DNA from: Cognatiluteimonas lumbrici
Lineage (GTDB): Bacteria; Pseudomonadota; Gammaproteobacteria; Xanthomonadales; Xanthomonadaceae
NCBI RefSeq assembly: GCF_006476065.1
Contig: NZ_ML636798.1
Location: forward strand, 310,001-374,000
Reading direction: 5' to 3'
Length of the DNA: 64,000 nucleotides
Shown piece after piece: positions 8,244 through 17,565 of the stretch (position 1 is the stretch's first letter; each line of letters opens with the position of its first letter). Made by a program: the position numbers and the translations under genes. The notes under the pieces are model-generated. The model was not told the origin of the DNA. It worked only from the letters and a program-made list of their open reading frames with translations, and ran no database searches.

Positions 8244-9625
8244 CTCGCATCCTCCAATCCGACTTGCTCCAGGTGCTCCGGCACGCGCGCACGCCAGCCC
8301 AGTTCACGCTGCACGCGCGCGCGCAGTGTGTCGGCTGCATCGGGCTCGCCATGGGTGAGGTACACCACGCGCGGCGCGGACGGCGCGGTGCGCATCCAGT
8401 CCAGCAACTCCCCGGCGTCGGCGTGGCCGGAGAAGCCTTCCAGCTGCACCACTTCAGCGCGGATGGGGACCTCGCGGCCGAACATGCGCAACGTGCGCTT
8501 GCCTGCCGCCAGCGCGGCACCGCGTGTTCCTCCGGCCTGGTAGCCCGCGAGCAGGATCGCGTTGCGGTCATCGGGGCCGAACGCCTCGATGTGGTGCAAC
8601 ACGCGCCCGCCGGTGATCATGCCGCTGGCCGAGATGATGATCATCGGCCCGCGCTGGCGGTTGAGCGCCTTTGACTCCTCCACGGTGTTGACGAAAGTGG
8701 CCACATCGAACATCCGTTGGCAGTCTTCGTCCGAGACATGGTGCTCGTCGTGATGGGCGTGGTAGTGCCCGGTGGCGTTGACCGCCATCGGACTGTTGAG
8801 AAAGACCGGTACACGTGGGATCTCATTGCGCTCACGCAGCCGGGCGATATGAAGCATGAGTGCCTGGGCGCGACCGACGGCGAACGCCGGGATGACGATC
8901 ACGCCACCACGGGCGGCCACCCGGCGAATGATCGGCGCGAGCTCGACCTCCTGATCGATCGCGACATGGGCCCGGTTGCCGTAGGTCGATTCACAGACCA
9001 GCACGTCACAGGCAGGAAGCGGCGTCGGCGGATTCATCAGCGACTCGTGCTGCCGCCCCAGGTCACCGCTGAAGTGCAGGCGCTGGTTCTGGACGTCCAT
9101 GCTGACGTGGGCGGCGCCCAGGATGTGGCCTGCCGGATGGAAGCGGACCGTAAAGCCGGGCGCGACCTCGATGTCGAGACCGTAGTCATGCCCCTTGAGC
9201 TGCTTCAGGCTGCGGCGGGCGTCATCCTCCGTATAGAGCGGCCGCGGCTCCGCGTGCTTCGAGTAGCCCTTGCGCGCGGCGTATTCCGCCTGCTCCTCGA
9301 GCAGGTGTCCGCTGTCAGGCAGCAGCAGGCCGCACAGGGCGACGCTGCCGCGAGTGCAATGGATGCGTCCGCTGAATCCCTGCTTGACCAGGGCGGGCAG
9401 GTAGCCCGAATGGTCCAAGTGGGCGTGGGTCAAGACCACCGCGTCGATCGATGACGGTTCGACCGGAAACGGAGCCCAGTTACGGTCGCGCAACTGCTTG
9501 TAGCCCTGGAACAGGCCGCAGTCGACGAGCAAGCGATGGCCGTTGGCCTCGACCAGGTAGCGCGAGCCGGTGACGGTGCCCGCGGCACCGAGGAACTGGA
9601 GGGTGGGACTGGTTTTGTTGTTCAT
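8240..9625 (-). CDS. Metallo-beta-lactamase/beta-CASP RNA-processing-type exonuclease
   Basis: 461-aa MBL-fold hydrolase with a beta-CASP domain, the CPSF-73/RNase-J-like group acting on RNA. The Zn-binding HAHLDHSGYLP motif (HxHxDH) lies near residue 65. GHILGAAH and the beta-CASP segments (STYGNR, SASGMITGGRVLHH, GFSGHADAGELLDW) are all present, so the catalytic site looks intact. The ATG at 9625 is 22 nt downstream of the cusA stop; the stop overlaps the phosphorylase start (ATGA). In many bacteria this family travels with the PRPP-synthetase/AMP-phosphorylase pair, suggesting an RNA-to-sugar-phosphate salvage line; that link is inference. Confidence 0.88.
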   Translation of the reverse strand: MNNKTSPTLQFLGAAGTVTGSRYLVEANGHRLLVDCGLFQGYKQLRDRNWAPFPVEPSSIDAVVLTHAHLDHSGYLPALVKQGFSGRIHCTRGSVALCGLLLPDSGHLLEEQAEYAARKGYSKHAEPRPLYTEDDARRSLKQLKGHDYGLDIEVAPGFTVRFHPAGHILGAAHVSMDVQNQRLHFSGDLGRQHESLMNPPTPLPACDVLVCESTYGNRAHVAIDQEVELAPIIRRVAARGGVIVIPAFAVGRAQALMLHIARLRERNEIPRVPVFLNSPMAVNATGHYHAHHDEHHVSDEDCQRMFDVATFVNTVEESKALNRQRGPMIIISASGMITGGRVLHHIEAFGPDDRNAILLAGYQAGGTRGAALAAGKRTLRMFGREVPIRAEVVQLEGFSGHADAGELLDWMRTAPSAPRVVYLTHGEPDAADTLRARVQRELGWRARVPEHLEQVGLEDAR

Positions 9626-9647
9626 GGGTGCTCCTGTGGGTGGGCGG

Positions 9648-12600
9648 CTATGACGCTTCGCTCTCTGCGGGAATGGCTGAACGCACGGCCAGCTGCCGCT
9701 GCTTGATCAGCGAGTACAGTGCCGGAATCACCATCAGCGTCAGCACCGTCGACGAAACCATGCCACCCACCATCGGCGCGGCGATGCGGCGCATGACCTC
9801 CGAACCGGTGCCTGTGCTCCACATGATCGGCAGCAGGCCGGCCATGATCGCGACCACGGTCATCATCTTCGGGCGCACGCGGTCGACCGCGCCTTCGATG
9901 ATCGCCTCGCGCAGGTCGCCGGCATCCAGCGAGCGGCCTTCGGCGCGGCGCTGCGCGGCGCGAGCCTCCAGCGCGTGGTCGAGATAGATCAGCATCACCA
10001 CGCCGGTTTCCGCGGCGACGCCGGCCAGCGCGATGAAGCCGACGATCACGGCGACGCTGACGTTGTAGTTGAGCAGCCACATCAGCCACACACCGCCGAC
10101 CAGCGCGAACGGCACCGACAGCATCACGATCAACGACTCGGTGACGCGGCGGAAGTTGAGGTACAGCAGCAGGAAGATCAGCGCCAGCGTCACCGGAACG
10201 ACAACGCGCATCTTTTCGGCGGCACGCTGCATGTACTCGTATTGACCGCTCCAGGTCACGTAGTAGCCCGGTGGAAACTGCACCTGTTCGGCGACCGCTT
10301 CCTGCGCTGACTTCACGTAGCGGCCCAGATCGCTCTGACGCGTATCGACGTAGATGTAGGCCGCCAGCATCGCGTTCTCGGTGCGGATGCTCGGCGCCCC
10401 TTTCTTGACCTCGATCCGCGCCAACTCGCCGAGGGGCACCTGGGCGCCGCCGGGCACCGGCACCAGGACCTGGGTTCCGATCCTGTGCGGGTCGTCGCGC
10501 AGCTCGCGTGGATAGCGCACGATCGCGCTGAAGCGCTCTCGGCCCTGGAGGATGGTGGTGACGATCTCGCCGCCCAGCGCGGCCGCCACCACGTCCTGCA
10601 CCTCGCCCAGAGTGACGCCGTACTGGGCCAGGCGGGCCAGGTCGGGGGTGATGTCCAGGTAGTAAGCGCCGGTCAGGCGTTCGGCGAATGCGCTGGTCGT
10701 CCCTGGCACTTCGCGCACCACGGCTTCGATCTCGGTGGCGAGGGCGTCCAGCTGTTCCAGGTCGTTGCCGAAGAGCTTGATGCCCACGGGCGTGCGGATG
10801 CCGGTGGCCAGCATGTCGGTGCGCGCCTTGATCGGCATCGTCCAGGAGTTGGCGACGCCCGGGAACTTCAACGCCTCGTCCATCTCGGCGATGAGCTTGT
10901 CGATGGTCATGCCGTCGCGCCATTGGTCCTCGGGTTTGAGGTTGATGACGGTTTCGAACATCTCCAGCGGCGCCGAATCAGTGGCGGTCAGGGCGCGGCC
11001 CGCCTTGCCGAACACCGACTCCACTTCCGGAAAGCCCTTGATGATCCGGTCCTGCTGCTGCAGCAGCTCCGACGCCTTGGTCACTGACATACCCGGGAGC
11101 GACGTGGGCATGTACAGCAGCGTGCCCTCGTTGAGCGTGGGCATGAACTCGCTGCCCAGCCGCGACGCCGGCCACAGGCTGGCGAACAGGGCGACCAGCG
11201 CGATCGCGATGGTCGCCATCCGGTACCGCAGCACGACGTCGATCACGGGCCGATAGGCCGCGATCAGGGACCGGTTCACCGGGTTCTTGTGCTCAGGCAC
11301 GATCTTGCCGCGCACGAACAGCAGCATGAGCACCGGCACCAGCGTGACCGAAAGCAGCGCGCCCCCCGCCATCGCGAACGTCTTGGTGAACGCCAGTGGC
11401 TTGAACAGGCGGCCTTCCTGCGCTTCCAGCGCGAATACCGGAAGGAACGAGACAGTGATGATCATCAGGCTGAAGAACAGCGCCGGCCCGACCTCCCGGC
11501 AGGCGTCGATGATCAGCTGGGCTCGGCTGCGGGAGCCGTCGGAGCGCTCGATGTGCTTGTGCGCGTTCTCGATCATCACGATCGCCGCGTCGACCATCAC
11601 GCCGATCGAGATCGCGATGCCGCCCAGGCTCATGATGTTGGAGTTCATGCCCAGCGCACGCATCGCGATCACCGCGATCAGCACGCCGACCGGCAACATG
11701 ACGATCGCGACCAGTGCGCTGCGCGCATGGAACAGGAACAGCAGGCACACCAGCGCGACGATCAGGCTCTCCTCAAGCAGTGTCGTGCGCAGCGTCTTGA
11801 TCGCACGCACGATGAGATCGGACCGATCGTAGACCGCCTGGACGCTGACGCCTTCGGGCAGACCGCGTGCAAGTTCCGCGATCTTGTCCTTCACCCCGCC
11901 GATCACGGCCAAGGCGTTCTCGCCGAATCGCGCAATGACGATCCCGGCCACGACATCGCCTTGGCCGTCCAGGTCGGCGATACCACGGCGCTCGTCGGGT
12001 ACCAGTTCGACCCGGGCGACGTCTCTGATCAACACCGGTGCGCCCCCTTCGGCGCGCAGCACAAGACTCTCGATGTCCTCGATGCCGCGCAGGTAGCCGC
12101 GGCCCCGGACCATATACTCGGTCTCGGCCATCTCGATCACGCGGCCGCCGACGTCGCGGTTGCTCGTGGCAATCACTTCCGACACCCGCGAAATCGGGAT
12201 GTCGAACTCGCGCAGCCGGACCGGATCGACGGTAATCGAGTACTGGCGCACGAAGCCGCCGACGCTGGCGACCTCTGCCACGCCGGGCGCGGTAGTGAGC
12301 TGGTAGCGCAGGTACCAGTCCTGCATGGCGCGCAGCTCGTCCAGCGAGTGGCGGTCGCTTTTCAGCACGTACTGGTAGACCCAGCCCACGCCTGTGGCGT
12401 CGGGGCCCAGTGCGGGTGCCACGCCAGGAGGCAGGTTCTTCGACGCGACGTTGAGGTTTTCGAGCACGCGCGAGCGCGCCCAGTACAGGTCCGTGCCTTC
12501 CTCGAAGATGACGTAGATGAAGGAGGCGCCGAAGAACGAGAACCCGCGGACGTCTTTCGACTTCGGTACCGCGAGCAGGGCGCTGGTCAGCGGATACGTC

Positions 12601-12794
12601 ACCTGGTCCTCGACCACCTGGGGCGCCTGCCCCGGGTACTCGGTGAACACGATCACTTGCACATCCGACAGGTCAGGCTGTGCGTCCAGCGGCGTGTTCA
12701 TCAGCGCGTAGATGCCGCCGGCTACGATCGCCAGCGTCATCACCAGCACCAGGAAGACGTTGCGGACCGACCATTCGATGAGGCGTGCCAGCAT
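9648..12794 (-). CDS. cusA: CusA-type heavy-metal efflux RND transporter
   Basis: Inner-membrane RND proton antiporter (1048 aa, about 12 membrane spans) that takes monovalent copper/silver and passes it to the adaptor and outer-membrane channel. The HME-RND Cu/Ag subgroup shows in the stretch around NLKPEDQWRDGM and DMLATGIRTPVGIKLFG. The membrane relay region has VMVDAAIVMIENAHKH. I start at the ATG at 12794 (MLARLIEWSVRN, matching the CusA/CzcA N-terminus); it lies 1 nt after the cusB TGA. An upstream in-frame ATG at 12830 would overlap cusB and adds non-family sequence. It is transcribed after cusC-cusB. Confidence 0.95.
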   Translation of the reverse strand: MLARLIEWSVRNVFLVLVMTLAIVAGGIYALMNTPLDAQPDLSDVQVIVFTEYPGQAPQVVEDQVTYPLTSALLAVPKSKDVRGFSFFGASFIYVIFEEGTDLYWARSRVLENLNVASKNLPPGVAPALGPDATGVGWVYQYVLKSDRHSLDELRAMQDWYLRYQLTTAPGVAEVASVGGFVRQYSITVDPVRLREFDIPISRVSEVIATSNRDVGGRVIEMAETEYMVRGRGYLRGIEDIESLVLRAEGGAPVLIRDVARVELVPDERRGIADLDGQGDVVAGIVIARFGENALAVIGGVKDKIAELARGLPEGVSVQAVYDRSDLIVRAIKTLRTTLLEESLIVALVCLLFLFHARSALVAIVMLPVGVLIAVIAMRALGMNSNIMSLGGIAISIGVMVDAAIVMIENAHKHIERSDGSRSRAQLIIDACREVGPALFFSLMIITVSFLPVFALEAQEGRLFKPLAFTKTFAMAGGALLSVTLVPVLMLLFVRGKIVPEHKNPVNRSLIAAYRPVIDVVLRYRMATIAIALVALFASLWPASRLGSEFMPTLNEGTLLYMPTSLPGMSVTKASELLQQQDRIIKGFPEVESVFGKAGRALTATDSAPLEMFETVINLKPEDQWRDGMTIDKLIAEMDEALKFPGVANSWTMPIKARTDMLATGIRTPVGIKLFGNDLEQLDALATEIEAVVREVPGTTSAFAERLTGAYYLDITPDLARLAQYGVTLGEVQDVVAAALGGEIVTTILQGRERFSAIVRYPRELRDDPHRIGTQVLVPVPGGAQVPLGELARIEVKKGAPSIRTENAMLAAYIYVDTRQSDLGRYVKSAQEAVAEQVQFPPGYYVTWSGQYEYMQRAAEKMRVVVPVTLALIFLLLYLNFRRVTESLIVMLSVPFALVGGVWLMWLLNYNVSVAVIVGFIALAGVAAETGVVMLIYLDHALEARAAQRRAEGRSLDAGDLREAIIEGAVDRVRPKMMTVVAIMAGLLPIMWSTGTGSEVMRRIAAPMVGGMVSSTVLTLMVIPALYSLIKQRQLAVRSAIPAESEAS

Positions 12795-12795
12795 G

Positions 12796-14055
12796 TCAGT
12801 GGCCCTCGTGGCCGGTGGCACCACCGCCAAGACCTTCCAGCGCCGACTGCAGGTTGCTTTCCGCGTCGATCAGGAAGTTGGCCGAGACCACGACCTGTTC
12901 GCCTTCGGCGATGCCCTCAAGCACTTCGACGCGATCGCCGCCGCGCCGACCCAGAGTGACGTCGCGCGGTGCGAAGCGGCCGGGGCCGGTCTCGACCAGC
13001 ACCACCTGGCGCGTGCCGCTGTCGAGCACGGCCGAGCGCGGAATGGTCAGGACCGGTCCGGCTCCGGGCTCCTCGAGCAGCACCGTCCCGTAAAGCCCCG
13101 GCCGCAGGTCGCCATCGAGGTTGGGCAAGGCGATACGCACGTCCACGGTGCGCGTTGCCGCATCGATGACCGGCTGCACGAAGGTGACTTCGCCCTCGGC
13201 TACCTGGCCCGGCAGGGCCACGGTTTCAAACCGGGCCGGCTGGCCGGGCTTGATGCCCGCGGCCTGCGCCGCCGGCACCTTGGCGATCACCCACACCGTC
13301 GACAGGTCCGCCAGTCGCAGGATGGTTTCGCCGGCTTCGAAGCGCGCGCCCTGGACGACCGGTTTTTCGATCACGACCGCGTTCGCGGGTGCGGTGAGGA
13401 CCAGGGCCGTCTTGCCCAATTGCGAACCGCTGATCTCCCAGTTGCGCAGACGGGTCCGGGCGGCATCGCGCAGGCGGACCATCGACGCCGCGCTCGCGGG
13501 GTCGGACTCGGCCAGCCTGCGGGCAGTCTCGTCGGCCAGCCGGTACTCCTGCTGCGCCGCGGCCAGCTGTGGACTGTAGACAGACAGCAGCGGCTGCCCG
13601 GCGCGGACCCGCATGCCGGTCTGGTTCGCGTACAGCCGCTCCACCCAGCCTTCGAAGCGCGGCGCGATCGCGTATTGACGGGTCTCGTCGACCTCGACGG
13701 TGCCGCTAGTGCGCACCGTGGTGGCCAGGTCCTCGCGCTTTACCGCTTCGGTGCGCACGCCCAGCGCTTGCACCTTGTCAGGTGGCAGCACCACCGTTCC
13801 AGGCGCCGCCGGCGGGGCGTCGTCGGCATAGACCGGAACATAGTCCATGCCCATCGGATCCTTCTTGGGCACTGGCGAGGTGTCCGGAAGGCCCATGGGA
13901 TTGCGGTAATAGAGCACCTTGCGTTCCGCGGCCGGCGCCTCGGCGGACCTGTTTGCGCTCGTGGAGTCGTTCGTCGCCCGGCCGGCCATCCAGCCGACGG
14001 CGAGGGCGGCGAGGACGGTGCCGATGGCGAGCGACAGGGTCTGGGCACGGGTCAT
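12796..14055 (-). CDS. cusB: CusB-type RND periplasmic adaptor
   Basis: Membrane-fusion protein (419 aa) that bridges CusA and the outer-membrane channel. An N-terminal membrane anchor or signal (LSLAIGTVLAALAVGWMAG) is followed by the CusB heavy-metal segment (YYRNPMGLPD ... KDPMGMDYVPVY). The lipoyl/barrel-sandwich and beta-barrel segments follow (GWVERLYANQTGMRVRAGQPL; LRPGLYGTVLL). It ends in a His-containing tail (ATGHEGH). The ATG at 14055 overlaps the cusC stop (ATGA), and the TGA is 1 nt before the cusA ATG. Confidence 0.93.
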   Translation of the reverse strand: MTRAQTLSLAIGTVLAALAVGWMAGRATNDSTSANRSAEAPAAERKVLYYRNPMGLPDTSPVPKKDPMGMDYVPVYADDAPPAAPGTVVLPPDKVQALGVRTEAVKREDLATTVRTSGTVEVDETRQYAIAPRFEGWVERLYANQTGMRVRAGQPLLSVYSPQLAAAQQEYRLADETARRLAESDPASAASMVRLRDAARTRLRNWEISGSQLGKTALVLTAPANAVVIEKPVVQGARFEAGETILRLADLSTVWVIAKVPAAQAAGIKPGQPARFETVALPGQVAEGEVTFVQPVIDAATRTVDVRIALPNLDGDLRPGLYGTVLLEEPGAGPVLTIPRSAVLDSGTRQVVLVETGPGRFAPRDVTLGRRGGDRVEVLEGIAEGEQVVVSANFLIDAESNLQSALEGLGGGATGHEGH

Positions 14056-15311
14056 CGGATCTCTCCTTCGATGGCGCGCACGGCGGCGGCGCCCAACAGT
14101 TCGTCACGCAGTGCATCGACCCGTGCGAGGTCGGCGCCCTGCCATTCGTTGAGTGCTTCCAGCAATGTCCCGAAGTCGACTTCGCCGACTTGGTAGCTGG
14201 CAAGCGCGGACTGCCAGGTGGCGTCGGCCTGCGGCAGCAGCGTGTTCTCGATCAGCCCCCGGCGTTCGCGTGCGCTGGTCCACTGGGACCAGGCGGAGGC
14301 GCCGCGTTCCTCCACGGCCCGCAGCGTGGCGTCCATCCGCGCCAGCGCCGCGGCTTCGAGCAGGCGCGATTCGCGCTCGCGCTCGCGGCGGGCGCGCTGC
14401 TGGAACGGGATCTCGACCTCCAGCATCAGCTCGGTACTTTCGATACCGTTGCCGAGCTGCATCGCACCCACGCCGACGGTGATGTCGGGAAAGCGGTTGC
14501 GACGCTCCAGTACCACGTTGGTGCGCGCCGCTTCGGCGCGGGCCTGCTGTGCGCGGACCGCCGGGTGCGCATCGGCGCCATCCAGTGCCTCGGCGAGCGA
14601 GGCACTGTGAACGACGAGGGGCGGTGCCTCGTCGGGCGTCGCCAGCGGTGCATCGGAACGGCGCCCGAGCACGGCGTTCAGCGTGGCAGCCGCCTCCTGC
14701 TTGGCCGCGAGGCGTTCGATCCGCTCGCGCCGGAGGCTGGTCTGCTCGACTTGGGCGCGGATGGCATCCTGCTGCGCCGCGCGCCCCAGGGCGTAGCGCA
14801 CACCGGCCATTTCTTCGACCTGGCGGAGCAGGGCAATGCGGCGGTCGAGCACGGCCACGGCCTGGTCGGCATGCCAGTAGCGCACGTAGGCCGTTTCAGC
14901 CTCTGCCAGCAGGTCGCGAGCCGTGGTGATGCGGTCGAGTCCGATCGCAGCCGCGCCCTGGCGCGCGACGGTCCGTGCCAGGTCGCGCTTGCCCCACAGC
15001 GGGACGTGCTGGCGCAGCGCGTATTCCACCTCGCGATGGGCGCCGGCGGCGCGCCAGGGCGTTTCGGGGTCGAGGCCGCGGAATCCAACGGAGGCCGTCG
15101 GGTCGGGCAGGGCGCCTGCAGGCAGGATCCGCGCTTCGGCGGCCTGGGTCTCGAAGTCCAGTGCCCGCAACTCGGGGTTGTGTTCGAGAACCCAGGCGTG
15201 GACCGACTCGAGACTGTGTCCCGGGACGGGTTCGGTTGCGACAGAGGGTAGCGCCAGCGTCAACAGGGCGCCGGCCAGCACGCAGGGAAGCAGCTTGAAC
15301 GAGGATGCCAT
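14052..15311 (-). CDS. cusC: TolC-family outer-membrane efflux protein
   Basis: Outer-membrane channel of the Cus-type tripartite pump. The ATG at 15311 gives a good Sec signal peptide (KLLPCVLAGALLTLALPSVA) and a 419-aa precursor. Further upstream in-frame sequence (from 15356) would put 15 unusual residues before the signal, so I reject that start. The body is long alpha-helical (OEP repeats), for example LESVHAWVLEHNPELRALDFETQ at the first repeat, with Ala/Arg/Glu-rich coiled-coil helices. It is translationally coupled to cusB. Confidence 0.9.
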   Translation of the reverse strand: MASSFKLLPCVLAGALLTLALPSVATEPVPGHSLESVHAWVLEHNPELRALDFETQAAEARILPAGALPDPTASVGFRGLDPETPWRAAGAHREVEYALRQHVPLWGKRDLARTVARQGAAAIGLDRITTARDLLAEAETAYVRYWHADQAVAVLDRRIALLRQVEEMAGVRYALGRAAQQDAIRAQVEQTSLRRERIERLAAKQEAAATLNAVLGRRSDAPLATPDEAPPLVVHSASLAEALDGADAHPAVRAQQARAEAARTNVVLERRNRFPDITVGVGAMQLGNGIESTELMLEVEIPFQQRARRERERESRLLEAAALARMDATLRAVEERGASAWSQWTSARERRGLIENTLLPQADATWQSALASYQVGEVDFGTLLEALNEWQGADLARVDALRDELLGAAAVRAIEGEIR

Positions 15312-15414
15312 GGCATTGTCCGGAGGCCGAACGAGAGCAGGGCCGTGGCGAAGCACGGCGCGAACGCAACATGACTGCGCCGCACAGGCGTGCGGCTCAG
15401 TCAGCGTTCGGGCA

Positions 15415-15831
15415 TCAAATCAGCAGGAGCGCAGCCGGATGCGCGGTCGGGCGGTGCCAAGCGGACCTGGGTGGCGAGTCCACCCAGAGGGACGTGACCG
15501 CCGGCACGCCATGAACGACCTCGGCTACGGCGAACCAGGGGAGCCAAGTTCCGATCAACAGGGGGGGAACCGGCGGGATCCGCGCACTGTCCGCCGAAAT
15601 GTCCCCCTCGGTGCAATGCGCGGTACACAGCGCATCGCCCGCCGGGGCGGGATCGCAGTCGTGGCCGTGGTCGTGGTCGTGATGGGCACCCATGGCGCCC
15701 GGAATCGTCGGGTTGCCAGCGGCATCCAGGCAACCAGCATGACCGGCCAGCGCGACCTGAGACCACAGCAGCGCCGTCATCGCCAGCAGGGCGGTACGCT
15801 GGAACCAGTTGCGACGGCGACGGCGGGTCAT
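15415..15831 (-). CDS. Secreted His/Cys-rich putative metal-binding protein, first gene of the cus series
   Basis: 138 aa with a basic start (MTRRRRRNWF) and a signal-like segment (TALLAMTALLWSQVALA). A compact His/Asp/Cys cluster follows (AHHDHDHGHDCD, then CTAHC) that would suit binding of copper, silver or zinc in the periplasm. Small His-rich proteins often head czc/cus operons; the family is not otherwise recognised. A hydrophobic stretch (PPLLIGTWLPWFAVAEVV) follows. It lies 103 nt upstream of cusC and is probably co-transcribed. Codon usage and the clear signal peptide support it as real. Confidence 0.7.
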   Translation of the reverse strand: MTRRRRRNWFQRTALLAMTALLWSQVALAGHAGCLDAAGNPTIPGAMGAHHDHDHGHDCDPAPAGDALCTAHCTEGDISADSARIPPVPPLLIGTWLPWFAVAEVVHGVPAVTSLWVDSPPRSAWHRPTAHPAALLLI

Positions 15832-15886
15832 GACCTGAGCTTACCCCTTGCACGGCCCGATGCGCCTGATCCAGGTCATGTGCCTG

Positions 15887-17122
15887 CTACTGCAGCTCGC
15901 GCAGGTCCAGCCGGCGCAGGCGCGGCGCGCGCAGGGCGGTGACCGCGGCCACGCCCATGGTCACGCAGCCGCCGAGCACCACCGCCGGCACCAGCCCGAG
16001 CAGCCGCGCCATCGAGCCGGCGTAGAACGCGCCGAGCTCGTTGGACGAGCCGATGAAAATGCCGTTGATCGACGACACACGGCCGCGCATCGCGTCCGGC
16101 GTGGCCAGTTGCAGGATGGTCGAGCGCACCACCACCGAGACCCCGTCGCAGGCGCCGGAGAACAGCAGGAACGCGGCCGACAGCCACAGGCTGGTGGACA
16201 GCCCGAAGCCGATGTTGCACAGCCCGAAGCCGGCCACCGCGTACAACAGGATACGGCCGGCGTTGCGTTCCAGCGGCTTGCGCGCGAGCCAGGTGGCCAC
16301 GCAGATCGAACCCAGCGCCGGCGCCGCGCGCAGGATGCCGAGCGCCTCCGGCCCGGCGTGCAGGATGTCCTTGATGAAGGCCGGCAGCAGCGCCACCGCG
16401 CCGCCGAGCAGCACCGCGAACATGTCCAGCGCCAGCGCCGCGAGCAGGATCTGGTGTCCCCAGACGAAGCGCGCGCCCTCGGCGATGCTGCGCAGCACCG
16501 GCTGCTTCGGCGGTGGCGGCGGTTCGGTGACGCGCAGCAGGCGCACCGCGACCATCGCCACCAGCGCGAAGCCGACCGCGGTGGCGTAGGCGACGTGCTT
16601 GCCGGCGAAACCGGTGAGGGCGCCGCCCAGTGCCGGCCCGACCACCAGGCCGGCCTGGAACACCACGCTGCCGAAGCCGGCGCCGTGCGCGTACTGTTGC
16701 CGCGGCAGCACCCGCGCGAACAGCGCGTTGTACACCGGGCCCAGGAACGAGCGCACCGAGCCGGTCAGCAGGATCGCGGCGTAGATCGCGCCGACCCCGG
16801 ACGTCGGCAGCCAGCCGAGGGTGATCGCGACCAGCAGCAGCGGCGTGACCGCCAGCAGCGCGCACGCCAGCGCCCCGAGCTTGCGCCGGTGCACGTTGTC
16901 CACCAGGTAGCCGGCGAAGGGCGCGGTGCAGAAGTAGGGGATGACCTCGGCCAGGCCGATCAGGCCGAGCGAGAACGGGTTGCGGGTGATCTCGTAGACG
17001 TGCCAGCCGACCGTCACCGCCACCACCTGGTAGGACAGGATCGAACTCAGGCGGTAGACCAGCAACTGCAGGAACGGGCCGTTCCGCAACGGCGAACCAG
17101 GCGCCGGGAGCAGCGATCTCAC
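15887..17122 (-). CDS. MFS transporter (DHA/YfcJ-like exporter)
   Basis: 411-aa inner-membrane major facilitator with about 12 hydrophobic helices, starting at RNGPFLQLLVYRLSSILSYQVVAVTVGWHVYEITRNPFSLGLIGLAEVIPYF. The loop 2-3 motif appears as LVDNVHRRKL and the mid-loop as LARKPLERNAGR. The substrate cannot be read from the sequence. The start overlaps the sufE stop by 4 nt, so it is the last gene of cysS-sufE-MFS. The MFS_3 group (enterobactin-exporter-like) is a reasonable guess, but metabolite export is only inference. Confidence 0.85.
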   Translation of the reverse strand: MRSLLPAPGSPLRNGPFLQLLVYRLSSILSYQVVAVTVGWHVYEITRNPFSLGLIGLAEVIPYFCTAPFAGYLVDNVHRRKLGALACALLAVTPLLLVAITLGWLPTSGVGAIYAAILLTGSVRSFLGPVYNALFARVLPRQQYAHGAGFGSVVFQAGLVVGPALGGALTGFAGKHVAYATAVGFALVAMVAVRLLRVTEPPPPPKQPVLRSIAEGARFVWGHQILLAALALDMFAVLLGGAVALLPAFIKDILHAGPEALGILRAAPALGSICVATWLARKPLERNAGRILLYAVAGFGLCNIGFGLSTSLWLSAAFLLFSGACDGVSVVVRSTILQLATPDAMRGRVSSINGIFIGSSNELGAFYAGSMARLLGLVPAVVLGGCVTMGVAAVTALRAPRLRRLDLRELQ

Positions 17123-17565
17123 GGGGCCGCGAGCGCCGCCTCGGCGCGCGCGCGGATGAAGCCGAGCAACGCCGCGAGGCCGTTGCTGCGGGTCGGCGAG
17201 AGGTGCTTCGACAGCCCGATCGCGGCGATGTAGTCCGGTTCGGTGGCCAGGATCTCGGCGGCCGGGCGCCCGGAATACACGCGCAGCGCCAGGTACACCA
17301 GGCCGGACACGATCGCGGAATCACTGACCGCGGCGAAGTCGAGCCGCGCGGCGTCGCCGGACGGCACGATCCAGACCTTGGACTGGCAGCCGTGCAGCCG
17401 GTGTTCCTCTGTCTTCCACTCCTCGGGGAACGGCGGCAGCTTGCGGCCGAGGTCGATCAGGTACTGGTAGCGCTCGGACCAGTCGCCGAAGAACGCGAAC
17501 TCGTCGGCGATCGCGGCCTGCGCCTCGGCGGCGGTGGCTTCGAGCGGGAAGGGCGCGTCGTTCAT
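17119..17565 (-). CDS. sufE: SufE-family sulfur-acceptor protein
   Basis: 148-aa cysteine-desulfurase activator that accepts persulfide sulfur for Fe-S cluster assembly. The family core is present: [23 protein letters not shown], then HGCQSKVWI, whose Cys60 is the sulfur acceptor. GRPAAEI and LSPTRSNGL also match. The ATG at 17565 overlaps the cysS stop (ATGA) and the stop overlaps the MFS start. Being encoded right after cysteinyl-tRNA synthetase gives a common cysteine/sulfur theme. Confidence 0.92.
   Translation of the reverse strand: MNDAPFPLEATAAEAQAAIADEFAFFGDWSERYQYLIDLGRKLPPFPEEWKTEEHRLHGCQSKVWIVPSGDAARLDFAAVSDSAIVSGLVYLALRVYSGRPAAEILATEPDYIAAIGLSKHLSPTRSNGLAALLGFIRARAEAALAAP

Noticed and set aside
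12794-12830. Longer cusA start at 12830
   Set aside because: It would overlap cusB out of frame and add non-conserved residues; MLARLIEWSVRN at 12794 is the family start.
15838-15860. CopA/CueR-like CCCCTTGC motif just upstream of the His-rich protein gene
   Set aside because: It shares CTT-CCCCTTGC-GG with the E. coli copA operator but lacks the dyad, and only about 8-20 nt lie between it and the ATG, so there is no room for a -10 and ribosome site.
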